Shown piece by piece: positions 43,411 to 51,422 of a stretch of DNA of 64,000 bases; the first letter of the stretch is position 1; the number at the start of each line of letters is the position of its first letter. Position numbers and translations under genes: made by a program. Below the pieces are notes generated by a model, which was given only the letters and a program-made list of their open reading frames with translations, was not told the origin of the DNA and did no database searches. Source of the DNA: Nocardioides sp. TF02-7 (GTDB taxonomy: Bacteria; Actinomycetota; Actinomycetes; Propionibacteriales; Nocardioidaceae); contig NZ_CP092535.1 in NCBI RefSeq assembly GCF_022437945.1, positions 1,240,001 through 1,304,000 on the forward strand, read 5' to 3'.

Positions 43411-44483
43411 CTAGAGCTCGCAGCCGACCAGGACCGGCTCGTTGACGAGCCGGATGCCGAAGGCGTCCTCCACGCCGTCGCGCACCTCGCGGGCGAGCTC
43501 GACCAGCTCGGCGGTGGTGGCGCCGCCGCGGTTGGTGAGCGCGAGCGTGTGCTTGGTCGACAGGGAGACCCGGCCGTGGTCGGGGCCGTGGCCCTTGCCG
43601 AAGCCGGCGTGCTCGATCAGCCACGCGGCGCTGGTCTTCACCCGCGCGGGGTCGGCGGTCGGCCAGGTCGGCGCACCCGCGGGAACCGCCCCGAGGGGGA
43701 CGACAGGATTGGTGAAGAACGAGCCGGCGCTCCAGGTGTCGGGGTCGGCCTCGTCGAGCACCATCCCCTTCCCGGCGCGCAGCCCCAGCACGGCGGCGCG
43801 GACGTCGGCCAGCGGCGCCCGGTCGCCGGGCTCGACTCCCAGGGCGCGGGCGAGCTCGGCGTACGCCACCGGCGCGCCGAGGTCGCCCTGCCGCAGCTGG
43901 AACGTCACCGACAGCACCAGGTGGCGGCCGCCGAAGGCGTCGTAGCGGTCGACCTTGAACCGGGACGTGCGGTAGCCGAAGCCGCAGTCGGCGCCGGCGA
44001 AGGTTCGTACGCCGCGCAGCTTGCGGTCCCAGACCCGCACCGAGGCGATGGTCTGGGGAGACCTCCCTGGCCGTAGGCGCCGACGTTCTGCACCGGTGTC
44101 GCCCCCACCGACCCGGGGATGCCGGAGAGCGCCTCGACCCCGACCCAGCCGCGCTCGACGGCCCGGGCGACGAGGTCGTCCCACGACTCCCCCGCTGCGA
44201 CGGTCACCAGGACGCCTCCGCACGTGGGGTCGTCGCCGTCGTCCTCGTCGGCGGCGATGCCGCGGGTGGCGACCTCGACCACGGTGCCGGCGAAGCCGTC
44301 GTCGGCGACGACGAGGTTGCTGCCGCCGCCGAGCACGAGGACCGGCTCGCCGGCGGCGTCGGCCGCCGAGACCGCGGCGACCAGCTCGTCCTCGTTGGTG
44401 GCCCGCACCCAGGTGCGGGCCGGGCCGCCGAGCCGGAGCGTGGTGTGGTCGGCCAGCCGCCCCTCCGGCTCCGGTTCAGGCAC
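43411..44483 (-). CDS. murB: UDP-N-acetylenolpyruvoylglucosamine reductase, two extra bases
   Basis: About 356 residues from GTG 44483. FAD-binding blocks HTTLRLGGPARTWVRA and VLVLGGGSNLVVADDGFAG; GVEALSGIPGSVGATPVQNVGAYGQ; catalytic-Ser region AGSFFTNPVV; and GPDHGRVSLSTKHTLALTNRGGATTAE. It reduces enolpyruvyl-UDP-GlcNAc in peptidoglycan synthesis. Two extra bases at 44055-44058 (GGGG) and 44065-44067 (CCC) turn the expected GAYGQEVSQTIASVRVWD out of frame. It overlaps the upstream MaoC gene by 8 bp. Confidence 0.96.
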
Positions 44484-44874
44484 GGACGACTGCCTTCGGC
44501 GCCCCCAGCACCTTCCGGCCCTCGCAGGTCACCTCCAGCACCAGCGTCACCCGGTCGTCGGCGACGCTCTTGACGACGCCGCCGACCCGGATCGTGGCTC
44601 CGCCGTCCTCGGGGACGACCACCGGGTGGGTGAACGTGCAGGACAGGTCGAGGACCTCCGCGTCGCCGGTCCACTCCGCGACCGCACGGGCGGCCAGCGC
44701 CATCGTGTACATCCCGTGCGCCACCACACCGGGCAGGCCGACCGCGACCGCGACCGCCTCGTCCTGGTGGATCGGGTTGTGGTCGCCCGACGCCGCGGCG
44801 TAGGCGACCAGGTCGCTGCGGCGCACCACGAACTCCTGCGCGTGGAGCTCGGCGCCCTGCACCAGCGGTGTCAT
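44476..44874 (-). CDS. MaoC-family dehydratase (HadB-like)
   Basis: 132 residues from ATG 44874. Hot-dog fold with the hydratase 2 motif YAAASGDHNPIHQDEAVAVAVGLPGVVAHGMYTM, whose Asp and His are catalytic. It is overlapped by 4 bp with the N-terminal-type MaoC gene upstream, as in mycobacterial HadA-HadB, the 3-hydroxyacyl-ACP dehydratase of FAS-II. In a mycolate-free lineage it could serve other acyl chains. Confidence 0.88.
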   Translation of the reverse strand: MTPLVQGAELHAQEFVVRRSDLVAYAAASGDHNPIHQDEAVAVAVGLPGVVAHGMYTMALAARAVAEWTGDAEVLDLSCTFTHPVVVPEDGGATIRVGGVVKSVADDRVTLVLEVTCEGRKVLGAPKAVVRA

Positions 44875-45263
44875 GCGTTCCCCCGGTGGACCAGGGTGGC
44901 GCCGGTGCGGCACACGAGACCGCCCTCCGCGTCGGTGATGGCGCTGGTCGTGCGGAGGATGTCGGCGCCGTCGATCTGGCGCAGCCCGGTCACGGTCAGC
45001 GTCGCGGTGAGCTCGTCGCCGACCCGCACCGGCCGCTCGTAGCTGAACTTCTGGTCGCCGTGCACGATCCGCGACAGGTCGACCTGCTCGGCCTCGAGGA
45101 AGTCGAGGAGCGCACGGAAGGTCACGACGATGGGGAACGTCGCCGGCACCCGAGCGCTGCGGGTCCCGGTCGCCGCGGCGAAGGCGGCGACGTCCTCCTC
45201 GGTCACGACGAAGGGCCGGGTCGGCGGGAACTCCCGCCCGACCAGCGAGGCGTCGATCGGCAT
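44871..45263 (-). CDS. MaoC-like N-terminal-domain dehydratase subunit (HadA-like)
   Basis: 130 residues from ATG 45263. Hot-dog fold of the FAS1-like dehydratase type (VVTEEDVAAFAAATGT ... RALLDFLEAEQVDLSRIVHGDQKFSYERPVRVGDELTAT), without the catalytic D-x4-H pair, so it is the partner subunit of the protein encoded at 44476. The gene order rpmG - HadA-like - HadB-like is the same as in Mycobacterium. Confidence 0.86.
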   Translation of the reverse strand: MPIDASLVGREFPPTRPFVVTEEDVAAFAAATGTRSARVPATFPIVVTFRALLDFLEAEQVDLSRIVHGDQKFSYERPVRVGDELTATLTVTGLRQIDGADILRTTSAITDAEGGLVCRTGATLVHRGNA

Positions 45264-45359
45264 GGGCCCAGCCTAGGGGGCCCGGGGGCGCGGGTCGCTG
45301 GACGGTCTCGGGGGTGCTGGGTCGGGCTCCGGGGCGGGGCTGGTCGCGGCGCAGCAGGC

Positions 45360-45453
45360 GCAGATTCATCACGGTATGTCGGCGAACCTGCGCCTCCCAC
45401 GGCGTACCCACCGTGGGAAGCGGCGACTCGGCGACATACCTTGATGAATCTGC
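45360..45453. repeat. 94-bp near-perfect cruciform
   Basis: Outer arms 45360-45385 and 45428-45453 match in 24 of 26 positions (GCAGATTCATCA-n-GGTATGTCG-n-CGA), and inner arms TCCCACGG/CCGTGGGA (45395-45402, 45411-45418) share the same centre at 45406.5. It lies in the 284-bp gap between rpmG and the HadA-like gene, beyond the rpmG terminator. No second copy was seen in this window. Confidence 0.85.
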
Positions 45454-45488
45454 GGCGGCTGTGGCCCGACACCTCCCCGGAAACACCG

Positions 45489-45520
45489 CGGCCCGGCCTC
45501 CCTCGACGGGAGCCGGGCCG
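45489..45520 (-). terminator. Hairpin terminator of rpmG
   Basis: CGGCCCGGCCTCCC (45489-45502) pairs, with one bulge/mismatch, with GGGAGCCGGGCCG (45508-45520); on the minus strand GCGGTGTTT follows. It lies 28 bp after the rpmG stop. Confidence 0.7.
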
Positions 45521-45547
45521 TGCGGGCAGTGCCGACGACTGCGGGGC

Positions 45548-45718
45548 TCAGCGGGTCTCGCGGTGCGCCGTGTGGGTGCGGCAGCGCGGGCAGAACTTCT
45601 TCAGCTCGAGCCGGTCAGGGTCGTTGCGGCGGTTCTTCTTGGTGATGTAGTTGCGCTCCTTGCAGTTCACGCAGGCGAGCGTGATCTTGGGGCGAACGTC
45701 GGAGCTCTTGCTGGCCAC
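45548..45718 (-). CDS. rpmG: Ribosomal protein bL33
   Basis: 56 residues from GTG 45718, preceded by GAGGAC. The product reads [55 protein letters not shown] in order, shown here only in outline by its landmarks: two CxxC zinc pairs (CVNC, CPRC) and YITKKNRR. This is the zinc-binding (C+) L33 form. It was too short for the six-frame list, but every position is conserved. Confidence 0.95.
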   Translation of the reverse strand: MASKSSDVRPKITLACVNCKERNYITKKNRRNDPDRLELKKFCPRCRTHTAHRETR

Positions 45719-45762
45719 GGGAAAGTCCTCTGCTGCTGGTCTTCGCTGCTGGTCGTCTGGCG

Positions 45763-45836
45763 TAGCGGGGGCGGGACTCGAACCCGCGACACCACGATTA
45801 TGAGCCGTGTGCTCTAACCACCTGAGCTACCCCGCC
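45763..45836 (-). tRNA. trnM: tRNA-Met (CAT), elongator-type
   Basis: 74-nt cloverleaf with acceptor GGCGGGG/CCCCGCT (one G-U pair at the top), D arm AGCTCAGGTGGTTAGAGC, anticodon loop CTCATAA, and T arm GCGGGTTCGAGTCCCGC. The paired first acceptor base argues for elongator rather than initiator. It lies 44 bp upstream of rpmG. Confidence 0.95.
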
Positions 45837-45866
45837 AGGGGTTCGGGGCGAGCCCCGTGCTCCCAG

Positions 45867-45939
45867 AGCCCCTTTACGGAATCGAACCGTAGACCTACTC
45901 CTTACCATGGAGTCGCTCTGCCGACTGAGCTAAAGGGGC
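45867..45939 (-). tRNA. trnT: tRNA-Thr (GGT)
   Basis: 73-nt cloverleaf with acceptor GCCCCTT/AAGGGGC, anticodon stem ACTCC/GGAGT around ATGGTAA with anticodon GGT, T arm TACGGTTCGATTCCGTA. No encoded CCA. It is 30 bp upstream of tRNA-Met and likely shares its transcript. Confidence 0.96.
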
Positions 45940-46024
45940 AACGCCGGAGAACTATACGAGGCTCGGGCAACCAACGAGAAATCGGGGCGCACCCGCCGTC
46001 GACGGCGGCCGTCCCGGAGGTCGC

Positions 46025-47425
46025 TCAGCCGGTGATCCGCGGGAACGGACGGGCCTGCTCCAGCTCGTAGGCGAGCTCCAGCAGCGCCGCCTCCTGGCCC
46101 GCCCCGGCGCCGAACATCATCCCCTGCGGCAGCCCCTCCGCCGTGGTCGCGAGCGGCAGCGACACCGCCGGGGTGCCGGTGACGTTCTGCAGCGGCGTGA
46201 ACGCCACCCAGGTCAGCAGCCGGTCCATGACGGTCTCGTAGTCCTGGGTGGGGTCGAGGTGCCCGATCCGCGGCGTCGGCGTGGCGACCGTCGGGCTCAG
46301 CGTGGCGTCGTACTTCTGGAAGAACAGCTCGGCGTCGCGGACGCAGCGCCGCAGCCGCAGCACGGCGCCGGGCAGCCGGTGGGCGTTGCGGCGGGCATGG
46401 GTGGCCAGCCCGGTCGTCAGCCGGTCGTGACGGGCGCGGTCGAAGCTGCGGCCGTGGACCAGCCGGCCGGTGCCGAGCATGGCGACGGCGAGGCTGGCCC
46501 AGTAGAGGAGGAAGTCGTCGGCGAAGCCGGCGTGGACCGGCGGGTCGACCTCGATCACGGTGTGGCCGAGGTCCTCCAGCAGCCGGGCGACGTCCTCGGT
46601 GAGCGCGGTGACCTCGGCGTCGGCGCCGCGGGAGAGACCGGTGGTGTTGAGCGCCACCCGCAGCCGTTTGCGGCCCGGCCGGGTGATGTCGCCGACCGGC
46701 GGCAGCGCCAGTGGCCGGTAGACGCGCTCGGCCTCGCGGAAGAAGGCCGCGGTGTCCCGGACGCTGCGGGTCAGGACGCCGTCGTGGACGATGCGCACCG
46801 GCATCTGCCGCATGGCGGCGTCCTGCGCGAGCCGGCCGCGGGTCGGCTTGAGGCCGACCAGGCCGTTGACCGACGCCGGGATGCGGATCGAGCCGCCGCC
46901 GTCGTTGGCGTGCGCGATCGGCACCGCACCGGCCGCGACGAGCGCGGCGGAGCCGGCGCTCGAGGCGCCGGCGGAGTGGTCGGTGCTCCACGGCGACCGC
47001 ACCGGCCCGAGCCGCGGGTGCTCGGCGCAGGCGCTGAAGCCGTACTCCGACAGCTGGGTCTTCCCGAGCGGGAGCAGCCCGGTGGCGAGGTACATCCGGG
47101 CGAAGTCGCCGTCCTTCTTGGCCGGGTACGGCGTCCACGCGTCGGTGCCGTGCATGGTCGGCATGCCGGCGACGTCGACGTTGTCCTTGACGAACGTCGG
47201 CACCCCTGCGAAGTACCCGCCCCGCGGGTCCGCGGACTCCGTGCGGGCCCGGTCGAACGCCTTGTGCGCGACCGCACCCAGCTCGTCGCAGACCTGCTCG
47301 GTGCGGGCGATCGCCGCCTCGACCACCTCGACGACGGAGACCTTCCGGGCCTGGATGTGCTCGACGAGCCCGACCGCGTCGAGGTCGCCGAGGGCGTCGT
47401 CGGAGAAGGCGTGCACGCGAGGCAT
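46025..47425 (-). CDS. Amidase (amidase-signature family)
   Basis: 466 residues from ATG 47425. The Ser-cisSer-Lys triad is visible: Lys in FVKDNVDVAG, and both serines in DHSAGASSAGSAALVAAGAVPIAHANDGGGSIRIPA. It hydrolyses a carboxamide; the substrate cannot be told from sequence. It lacks the GatB context of GatA, so tRNA amidation is unlikely. Intact, and downstream of tRNA-Thr on the same strand but facing away from it. Confidence 0.93.
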   Translation of the reverse strand: MPRVHAFSDDALGDLDAVGLVEHIQARKVSVVEVVEAAIARTEQVCDELGAVAHKAFDRARTESADPRGGYFAGVPTFVKDNVDVAGMPTMHGTDAWTPYPAKKDGDFARMYLATGLLPLGKTQLSEYGFSACAEHPRLGPVRSPWSTDHSAGASSAGSAALVAAGAVPIAHANDGGGSIRIPASVNGLVGLKPTRGRLAQDAAMRQMPVRIVHDGVLTRSVRDTAAFFREAERVYRPLALPPVGDITRPGRKRLRVALNTTGLSRGADAEVTALTEDVARLLEDLGHTVIEVDPPVHAGFADDFLLYWASLAVAMLGTGRLVHGRSFDRARHDRLTTGLATHARRNAHRLPGAVLRLRRCVRDAELFFQKYDATLSPTVATPTPRIGHLDPTQDYETVMDRLLTWVAFTPLQNVTGTPAVSLPLATTAEGLPQGMMFGAGAGQEAALLELAYELEQARPFPRITG

Positions 47426-47434
47426 GCGGGCACG

Positions 47435-48007
47435 CTACTGGCCGCGGCGGTGGCAGCCCAGCAGGTGGGGGTCGAAGACGCCGATCGCCTCCATCAGCGC
47501 GAACATCGTGGTCGGGCCGACGAACGCGAACCCCCGTCGCTTGAGCTCCTTCGACAACGCCACCGACTCCGCCGAGGTGGTGGCCAGCTCCTCGGTCGTC
47601 GCCGGGGCGGGCGGCTGCTCCGGCGTGAAGCCGAGCACCAGCTGCTCCAGCCCGCCGTCGTCGCGCAGGTCCACGGTGGCGCGGGCGTTCTGGACCGCGG
47701 CCTCGATCTTGCGGCGGTTGCGCACGATCCGCGCGTCGCCCATCAGCCGCTCGACCTCCGTCGCGCCGTAGCCGGCCACCACGTCGGCGTCGAACCCGGC
47801 GAACACCTCGCGGAAGGCCGGGCGCTTGGCGAGGATCGTCGCCCACGACAGCCCGGACTGGAACGCCTCGAGCGTCAGCCGCTCCAGGTACGCCGCCTCG
47901 CCGGACACCCGCCTGCCCCACTCCTCGTCGTGGTAGTCGCGCATCACGCCGGGTCCGCCTGCCCACGGGCAGCGCGCGACACCGTCCTCGCCGACGACCG
48001 GCCCCAC
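47435..48007 (-). CDS. tag: DNA-3-methyladenine glycosylase I
   Basis: 190 residues from GTG 48007. CPWAGGPGVMRDYHDEEWGRRV and LTLEAFQSGLSWATILAKRPAFREVFAGFD are Tag signatures; the zinc-binding cysteine and histidines are in CPWA, the DYHDEEWG block, and the terminal DPHLLGCHRRG. It removes 3-methyladenine from DNA in base-excision repair. 3 bp after the pirin gene and 9 bp before the amidase. Confidence 0.96.
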   Translation of the reverse strand: MGPVVGEDGVARCPWAGGPGVMRDYHDEEWGRRVSGEAAYLERLTLEAFQSGLSWATILAKRPAFREVFAGFDADVVAGYGATEVERLMGDARIVRNRRKIEAAVQNARATVDLRDDGGLEQLVLGFTPEQPPAPATTEELATTSAESVALSKELKRRGFAFVGPTTMFALMEAIGVFDPHLLGCHRRGQ

Positions 48008-48009
48008 GG

Positions 48010-49089
48010 TCAGCTCCGCTCCCGGAGGCGGGCGTTGGGCAGCACCGGCGCGGGGATCGGCGCCAGGTGGTCGCCCGCGACGACCCCGAACCGGCCGGGC
48101 CGCACCTGCTGCGCGTCCTCGACGACGCGGAGCGGCTGCTCACCCTCCTCGCGGAGGCCGCCCGCCTGCCCGGGGCTGCGCTCGGCCCCGCCGGCCCCGG
48201 CCGCCCCGTCGTCGGCCAGGACCTGCGCCTGCCACTCCTCGCGGTAGCCGACGACCTCCTCGTGGGTGCGGCCGACGAAGTTCCACCACATCACGATCGC
48301 CTCGCCGAACGGCGGGCCGCCGATCACGAGCACGCGGGCGCCCTCGTCGCCCGCCGTCAGGACCAGCGTCCCGTCGCCGGGCGGGGCGTAGGCGAGGTCG
48401 GCCCGGCCGGCGGTGACGCCGTCGACCACCACCGAGCCGAGGTCGACGAGGACGCCGTGCTCGAACGACGCGTCCACCTCCATCGGGAGGACGACGCCCG
48501 GGTCGAGGACGACCTCGGCCCCGAGCAGTGGCGTGTACGTCGTCACCGGCGACGTCTCGCCGAGGAGCGTGCCGAGGAACACCCGGCCGCGCCAGCCGTC
48601 GCCGGCGACCTCGGGGGGCGCGTAGTGCTCGAACCCGGGGTCGGTGTGGCGGCTCTCGTCGGGCAGCGCCACCCACAGCTGCGCGCCGTGCAGGTCGGTG
48701 GTCGTCGCCGTCGACACCTCCGAGTGGCTGATCCCGCGGCCGGCGGTCATCAGGTTGACCTCGCCGGGCCGCACCAGGGCGTGGTTGCCGGCGCTGTCGC
48801 GGTGCTCGATCTCGCCCTCGAACAGCCAGCTGACCGTCTGCAGCCCGGTGTGCGGGTGCGGCGCGACCTTCATCCCGCCGGTCTGGGCGACCGGGTCCGG
48901 GCCGTAGTGGTCGAGGAAGCACCACGCGCCGATCAGCGACCGCTGCCGCTGCGGGAGGGTGCGGCGCACCGTCATCGCCCGCGGCCCGCCGAGCGGCACC
49001 TCCCGCGGCGCCATCACCTCCACACCGGCTCCCTCGGGCACGGCGCTCGTGCAGGTCAGCTGCTGGGGTCGCTGCTCGGGGTTGCTCAC
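48010..49089 (-). CDS. Pirin family protein
   Basis: 359 residues. Bicupin with the metal-binding block LDHYGPDPVAQTGGMKVAPHPHTGLQTVSWLFEGEIEHRDSAG, the pirin hallmark, then GRGISHSE. Bacterial pirins may act as quercetinases or redox sensors; the role here is unknown. The segment RSPGQAGGLREEGEQPLRVVEDAQQV between two conserved parts is unusually long and may include a local frame change, though the C-terminus (HLAPIPAPVLPNARLRER) is back in frame. Confidence 0.9.
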   Translation of the reverse strand: MSNPEQRPQQLTCTSAVPEGAGVEVMAPREVPLGGPRAMTVRRTLPQRQRSLIGAWCFLDHYGPDPVAQTGGMKVAPHPHTGLQTVSWLFEGEIEHRDSAGNHALVRPGEVNLMTAGRGISHSEVSTATTTDLHGAQLWVALPDESRHTDPGFEHYAPPEVAGDGWRGRVFLGTLLGETSPVTTYTPLLGAEVVLDPGVVLPMEVDASFEHGVLVDLGSVVVDGVTAGRADLAYAPPGDGTLVLTAGDEGARVLVIGGPPFGEAIVMWWNFVGRTHEEVVGYREEWQAQVLADDGAAGAGGAERSPGQAGGLREEGEQPLRVVEDAQQVRPGRFGVVAGDHLAPIPAPVLPNARLRERS

Positions 49090-49151
49090 GCGGCCATCCT
49101 CCCGCGCACGTCAACGCCGCCCCGTGCGCAACGGTGACGCGAGCGGGCGCG

Positions 49152-49709
49152 TCAGCAGGAGCCGCGCGGCTCGACCTTCGTCACCCGCCAGGGGCCGGAG
49201 AGGTTGGTGACCGTCACCTGCTGGGAGACCCGGTCGGCCGTCCCGAGCAGCGCGGGCGCACCGGCCGGCACGTCGAGCTCGCTGCCGTCGACGCACACCT
49301 CGAGCCGCAGCACGGTGTCGCGCGGCTTCGCCGAGCGGACCTCGAGCACCACGGTGCCGTCGTACGTCGCGCCCTCGTCGCCGAGCCGCTCGGCGGCGGC
49401 GACGACCCGGTCGGCCACGGCCCCGACCGCGCTGAAGGTGAGCAGCTCGTTGGCCCCGCCCTCCCGCGCCGCGAGCTGACGGCCGCGCTCGAAGTCGACG
49501 TAGACCTGCAGCGCGTCGGCGTAGACGCCCTCCAGGTCGGGCTCGTGGGCCAGGTCGACGCCCTCGTCGGGGTAGTCGATCCCGTCGTCGCCGGACGGCG
49601 CCGACGCCTCCTGCCCGTCCCCGGGCGCCGACGGCTCGTCGTCACCGCACCCCGCGAGCAGGAGGGGCACGACCGCGAGCGCGGCCAGGCCGCGACCCAG
49701 TCGGTGCAT
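49152..49709 (-). CDS. Lipoprotein of unknown function
   Basis: 185 residues from ATG 49709. Signal and lipobox MHRLGRGLAALAVVPLLLAGC; acidic linker; then a compact domain (YVDFERGRQLAAREGGANELLTFSAVGAVADRVVAAAERL ... VTVTNLSGPWRVTKVEPRGSC). The NTF2-like pattern and closing WRV segment recall the Mce-associated type, but the resemblance is weak. It is divergent from the gene at 49933. Confidence 0.75.
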   Translation of the reverse strand: MHRLGRGLAALAVVPLLLAGCGDDEPSAPGDGQEASAPSGDDGIDYPDEGVDLAHEPDLEGVYADALQVYVDFERGRQLAAREGGANELLTFSAVGAVADRVVAAAERLGDEGATYDGTVVLEVRSAKPRDTVLRLEVCVDGSELDVPAGAPALLGTADRVSQQVTVTNLSGPWRVTKVEPRGSC

Positions 49710-49932
49710 GGTGCTCCCTCCTCCGGCGCGCGGCTGCATGCCTGCCGTCCACGCTAGCAACCGGTCGCAGCGCCGCTGCTGGGGCCGGTGTCCTCGTCCG
49801 GAGGGATGAACCCACCGGGCAGGGTCGCGACTTCTCGGGACTTCTCGCCGTCGGGGAGGCCCCGGACGGTCTAGATTGTGCCGCGACCATCGGCGCCCCG
49901 CGTCGGTGACCGAACTCGAAGGAGAAACGACC

Positions 49933-50791
49933 ATGTCGGCAAGCCAGCCTCCCCCGCCGCCTCCGGGCCCTCCGGGTCCCCCCGCCGCCGTCCGGCGGGA
50001 TGCCGCCCGGCGGCTACGGCGCGACGCCTCCGGGTGGGTACGGCGGGCCGCCCCCGGGCGGGTACGGCGGCGGGATGCCGCCCACCGGTCAGCAGCCGTG
50101 GGACCTCGGCAGCGCGGTGAGCTACGGCTGGAGCAAGTTCCAGCAGAACATGGGCCAGATGATCATCGCGACGCTGGCGATCTTCCTCGGCGCCGTGGTC
50201 ATCCTCGGCCTCGGAGTCATCCTCACGACCGTCGTCCTCTCCGGTGACACCGAGTGCCGCTTCGACGACGACGGCGTGTGGACCTGTGACACCGGCGGCC
50301 TCGGCTTCTTCGGCACGATGCTGATCTGGGCCGTCACCTTCGGCCTGTTCTTCATCTACGCCCAGGTGGTCGGCGCGGGCATCATCCGCGGCTGCCTCGG
50401 CATCACCGACGGCCGGCCGTTCAAGGCCGGCGAGGTCTTCAAGTTCGACCGGCTCGGCCCGGTGCTCGTGACCTCGATCATCGTCGGCGTCGGCGTCATG
50501 ATCGGAACGGTGCTCTGCTACCTGCCGGGCATCGTCATCGGGTTCGTGTGCAGCTATGCGCTCTACTTCGTCGTCGACAAGAACCTGGCGCCGATGGACG
50601 CGATCAAGGCGAGCTTCGACCTCGTCAAGAACAACCTCGGCACCACGCTGATCTGGTACATCGTCGGCGGCCTGATCGGCGGCGCGGGCGCCATCGTCTG
50701 TGGTGTCGGCATCCTCTTCACGCTGCCGATCATGCTGATCGGCACCGCCTACACCTACAAGAAGCTGACGGGCCAGCCGGTCGCTCCCTGA
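49933..50791 (+). CDS. Glycine/proline-rich tail plus multi-helix membrane protein, one frameshift
   Basis: About 285 residues from ATG 49933, with the strong ribosome site GAAGGAG 8 nt upstream. The first 65 residues are Pro/Gly/Tyr-rich with tandem PPGGYG units. The rest has five or six helices (MIIATLAIFLGAVVILGLGVIL, FFGTMLIWAVTFGLFFIYAQVVGAGII, VLVTSIIVGVGVMIGTVLCYLPGIVIGFVCSYAL, TLIWYIVGGLIGGAGAIVCGVGILFTLPIMLIGTAY), matching actinobacterial proteins of the DUF4013/DUF975 kind. C run 49978-49983 (six, five expected) shifts the frame. Function unknown. Confidence 0.8.
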
Positions 50792-50809
50792 CCCCGGCCC
50801 CCAGCCCTG

Positions 50810-50845
50810 CGACGGGGCGTCACCCGCACGGGTGGCGCCCCGTCG
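50810..50845 (+). terminator. Hairpin after the membrane protein gene
   Basis: CGACGGGGCG-T-CACCCG (50810-50826) pairs with CGGGTG-G-CGCCCCGTCG (50829-50845) around a 2-nt loop. It lies 19 bp after the stop and between two convergent transcripts, so it may serve both. Confidence 0.75.
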
Positions 50846-50884
50846 TCGTCCACGAGGTCCGCTGCCGGGGCAGGACCCGTGCCG

Positions 50885-51422
50885 TCAGCCGGGCGCGACG
50901 TCGGAGCGCTCGAGGAATGCCAGCTGGGCGGGCTTCGTCCCACCGCCGGGCATCGGCAGGTCCGGGACCACCGGCCCCAGCCGGAAGCCGACCCGCTGCA
51001 TCAGCGCGACCGACTTGGCGTTGCGGACGTCCGGCTCGGCGACCAGCCGCCGGACCGCGGGGTCGGCGAAGCAGTGGCCGAGCAGGAACGCCAGCAGCTC
51101 CGGCGTGCGGCCGGCACGCGCGGGGTCGCTGGCCAGCAGCAGGTGCACGCCGAGGTCGCCCTCGCGCCGGTCGTAGTGCTCGCCGACCTCGTCGACCGCC
51201 GGGTCGTAGGTCTGGAAGAGGGCGAGCGGCGTGTCGTCGTGGTGGACGAGGTACGCCGCCACGTGCGGCTGCTCGTCGATCCACCGGTAGACGGTGACGA
51301 CGCGCTCGCGATCGACCTCCTGCATCCCCCCAGAACACCGCGCGGTCCTCGGTGACCCACTGCAGGAGCAGGTCGGCGTCGCGCTCGGGAGCGACCGGGC
51401 GCAGCGAGAACGGCGACGTCAT
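50885..51422 (-). CDS. Siderophore-type GNAT acyltransferase, stand-alone, one frameshift
   Basis: About 178 residues from ATG 51422, overlapping the synthetase stop by 4 bp (ATGA). VTEDRAVFWGMQEVD, YLVHHDDTPLALFQTYDP and REGDLGVHLLLA...GHCFADPAVRRLVAEPDVRNAKSVALMQRVGF match the RhbD/IucB-type hydroxamate acyltransferases that acylate N-hydroxy-diamines. The same module is also present, fused, in the gene upstream; the two share the FWGMQ, CFADPA-RR and VEPD-RN blocks. C run 51326-51331 (six, five expected) shifts the frame. Confidence 0.9.

Noticed and set aside
50885..51422. Stand-alone GNAT as a broken duplicate of the fused module
   Set aside because: After correcting one C-run insertion it is full length with all conserved blocks, and it is coupled to the operon by a 4-bp overlap.
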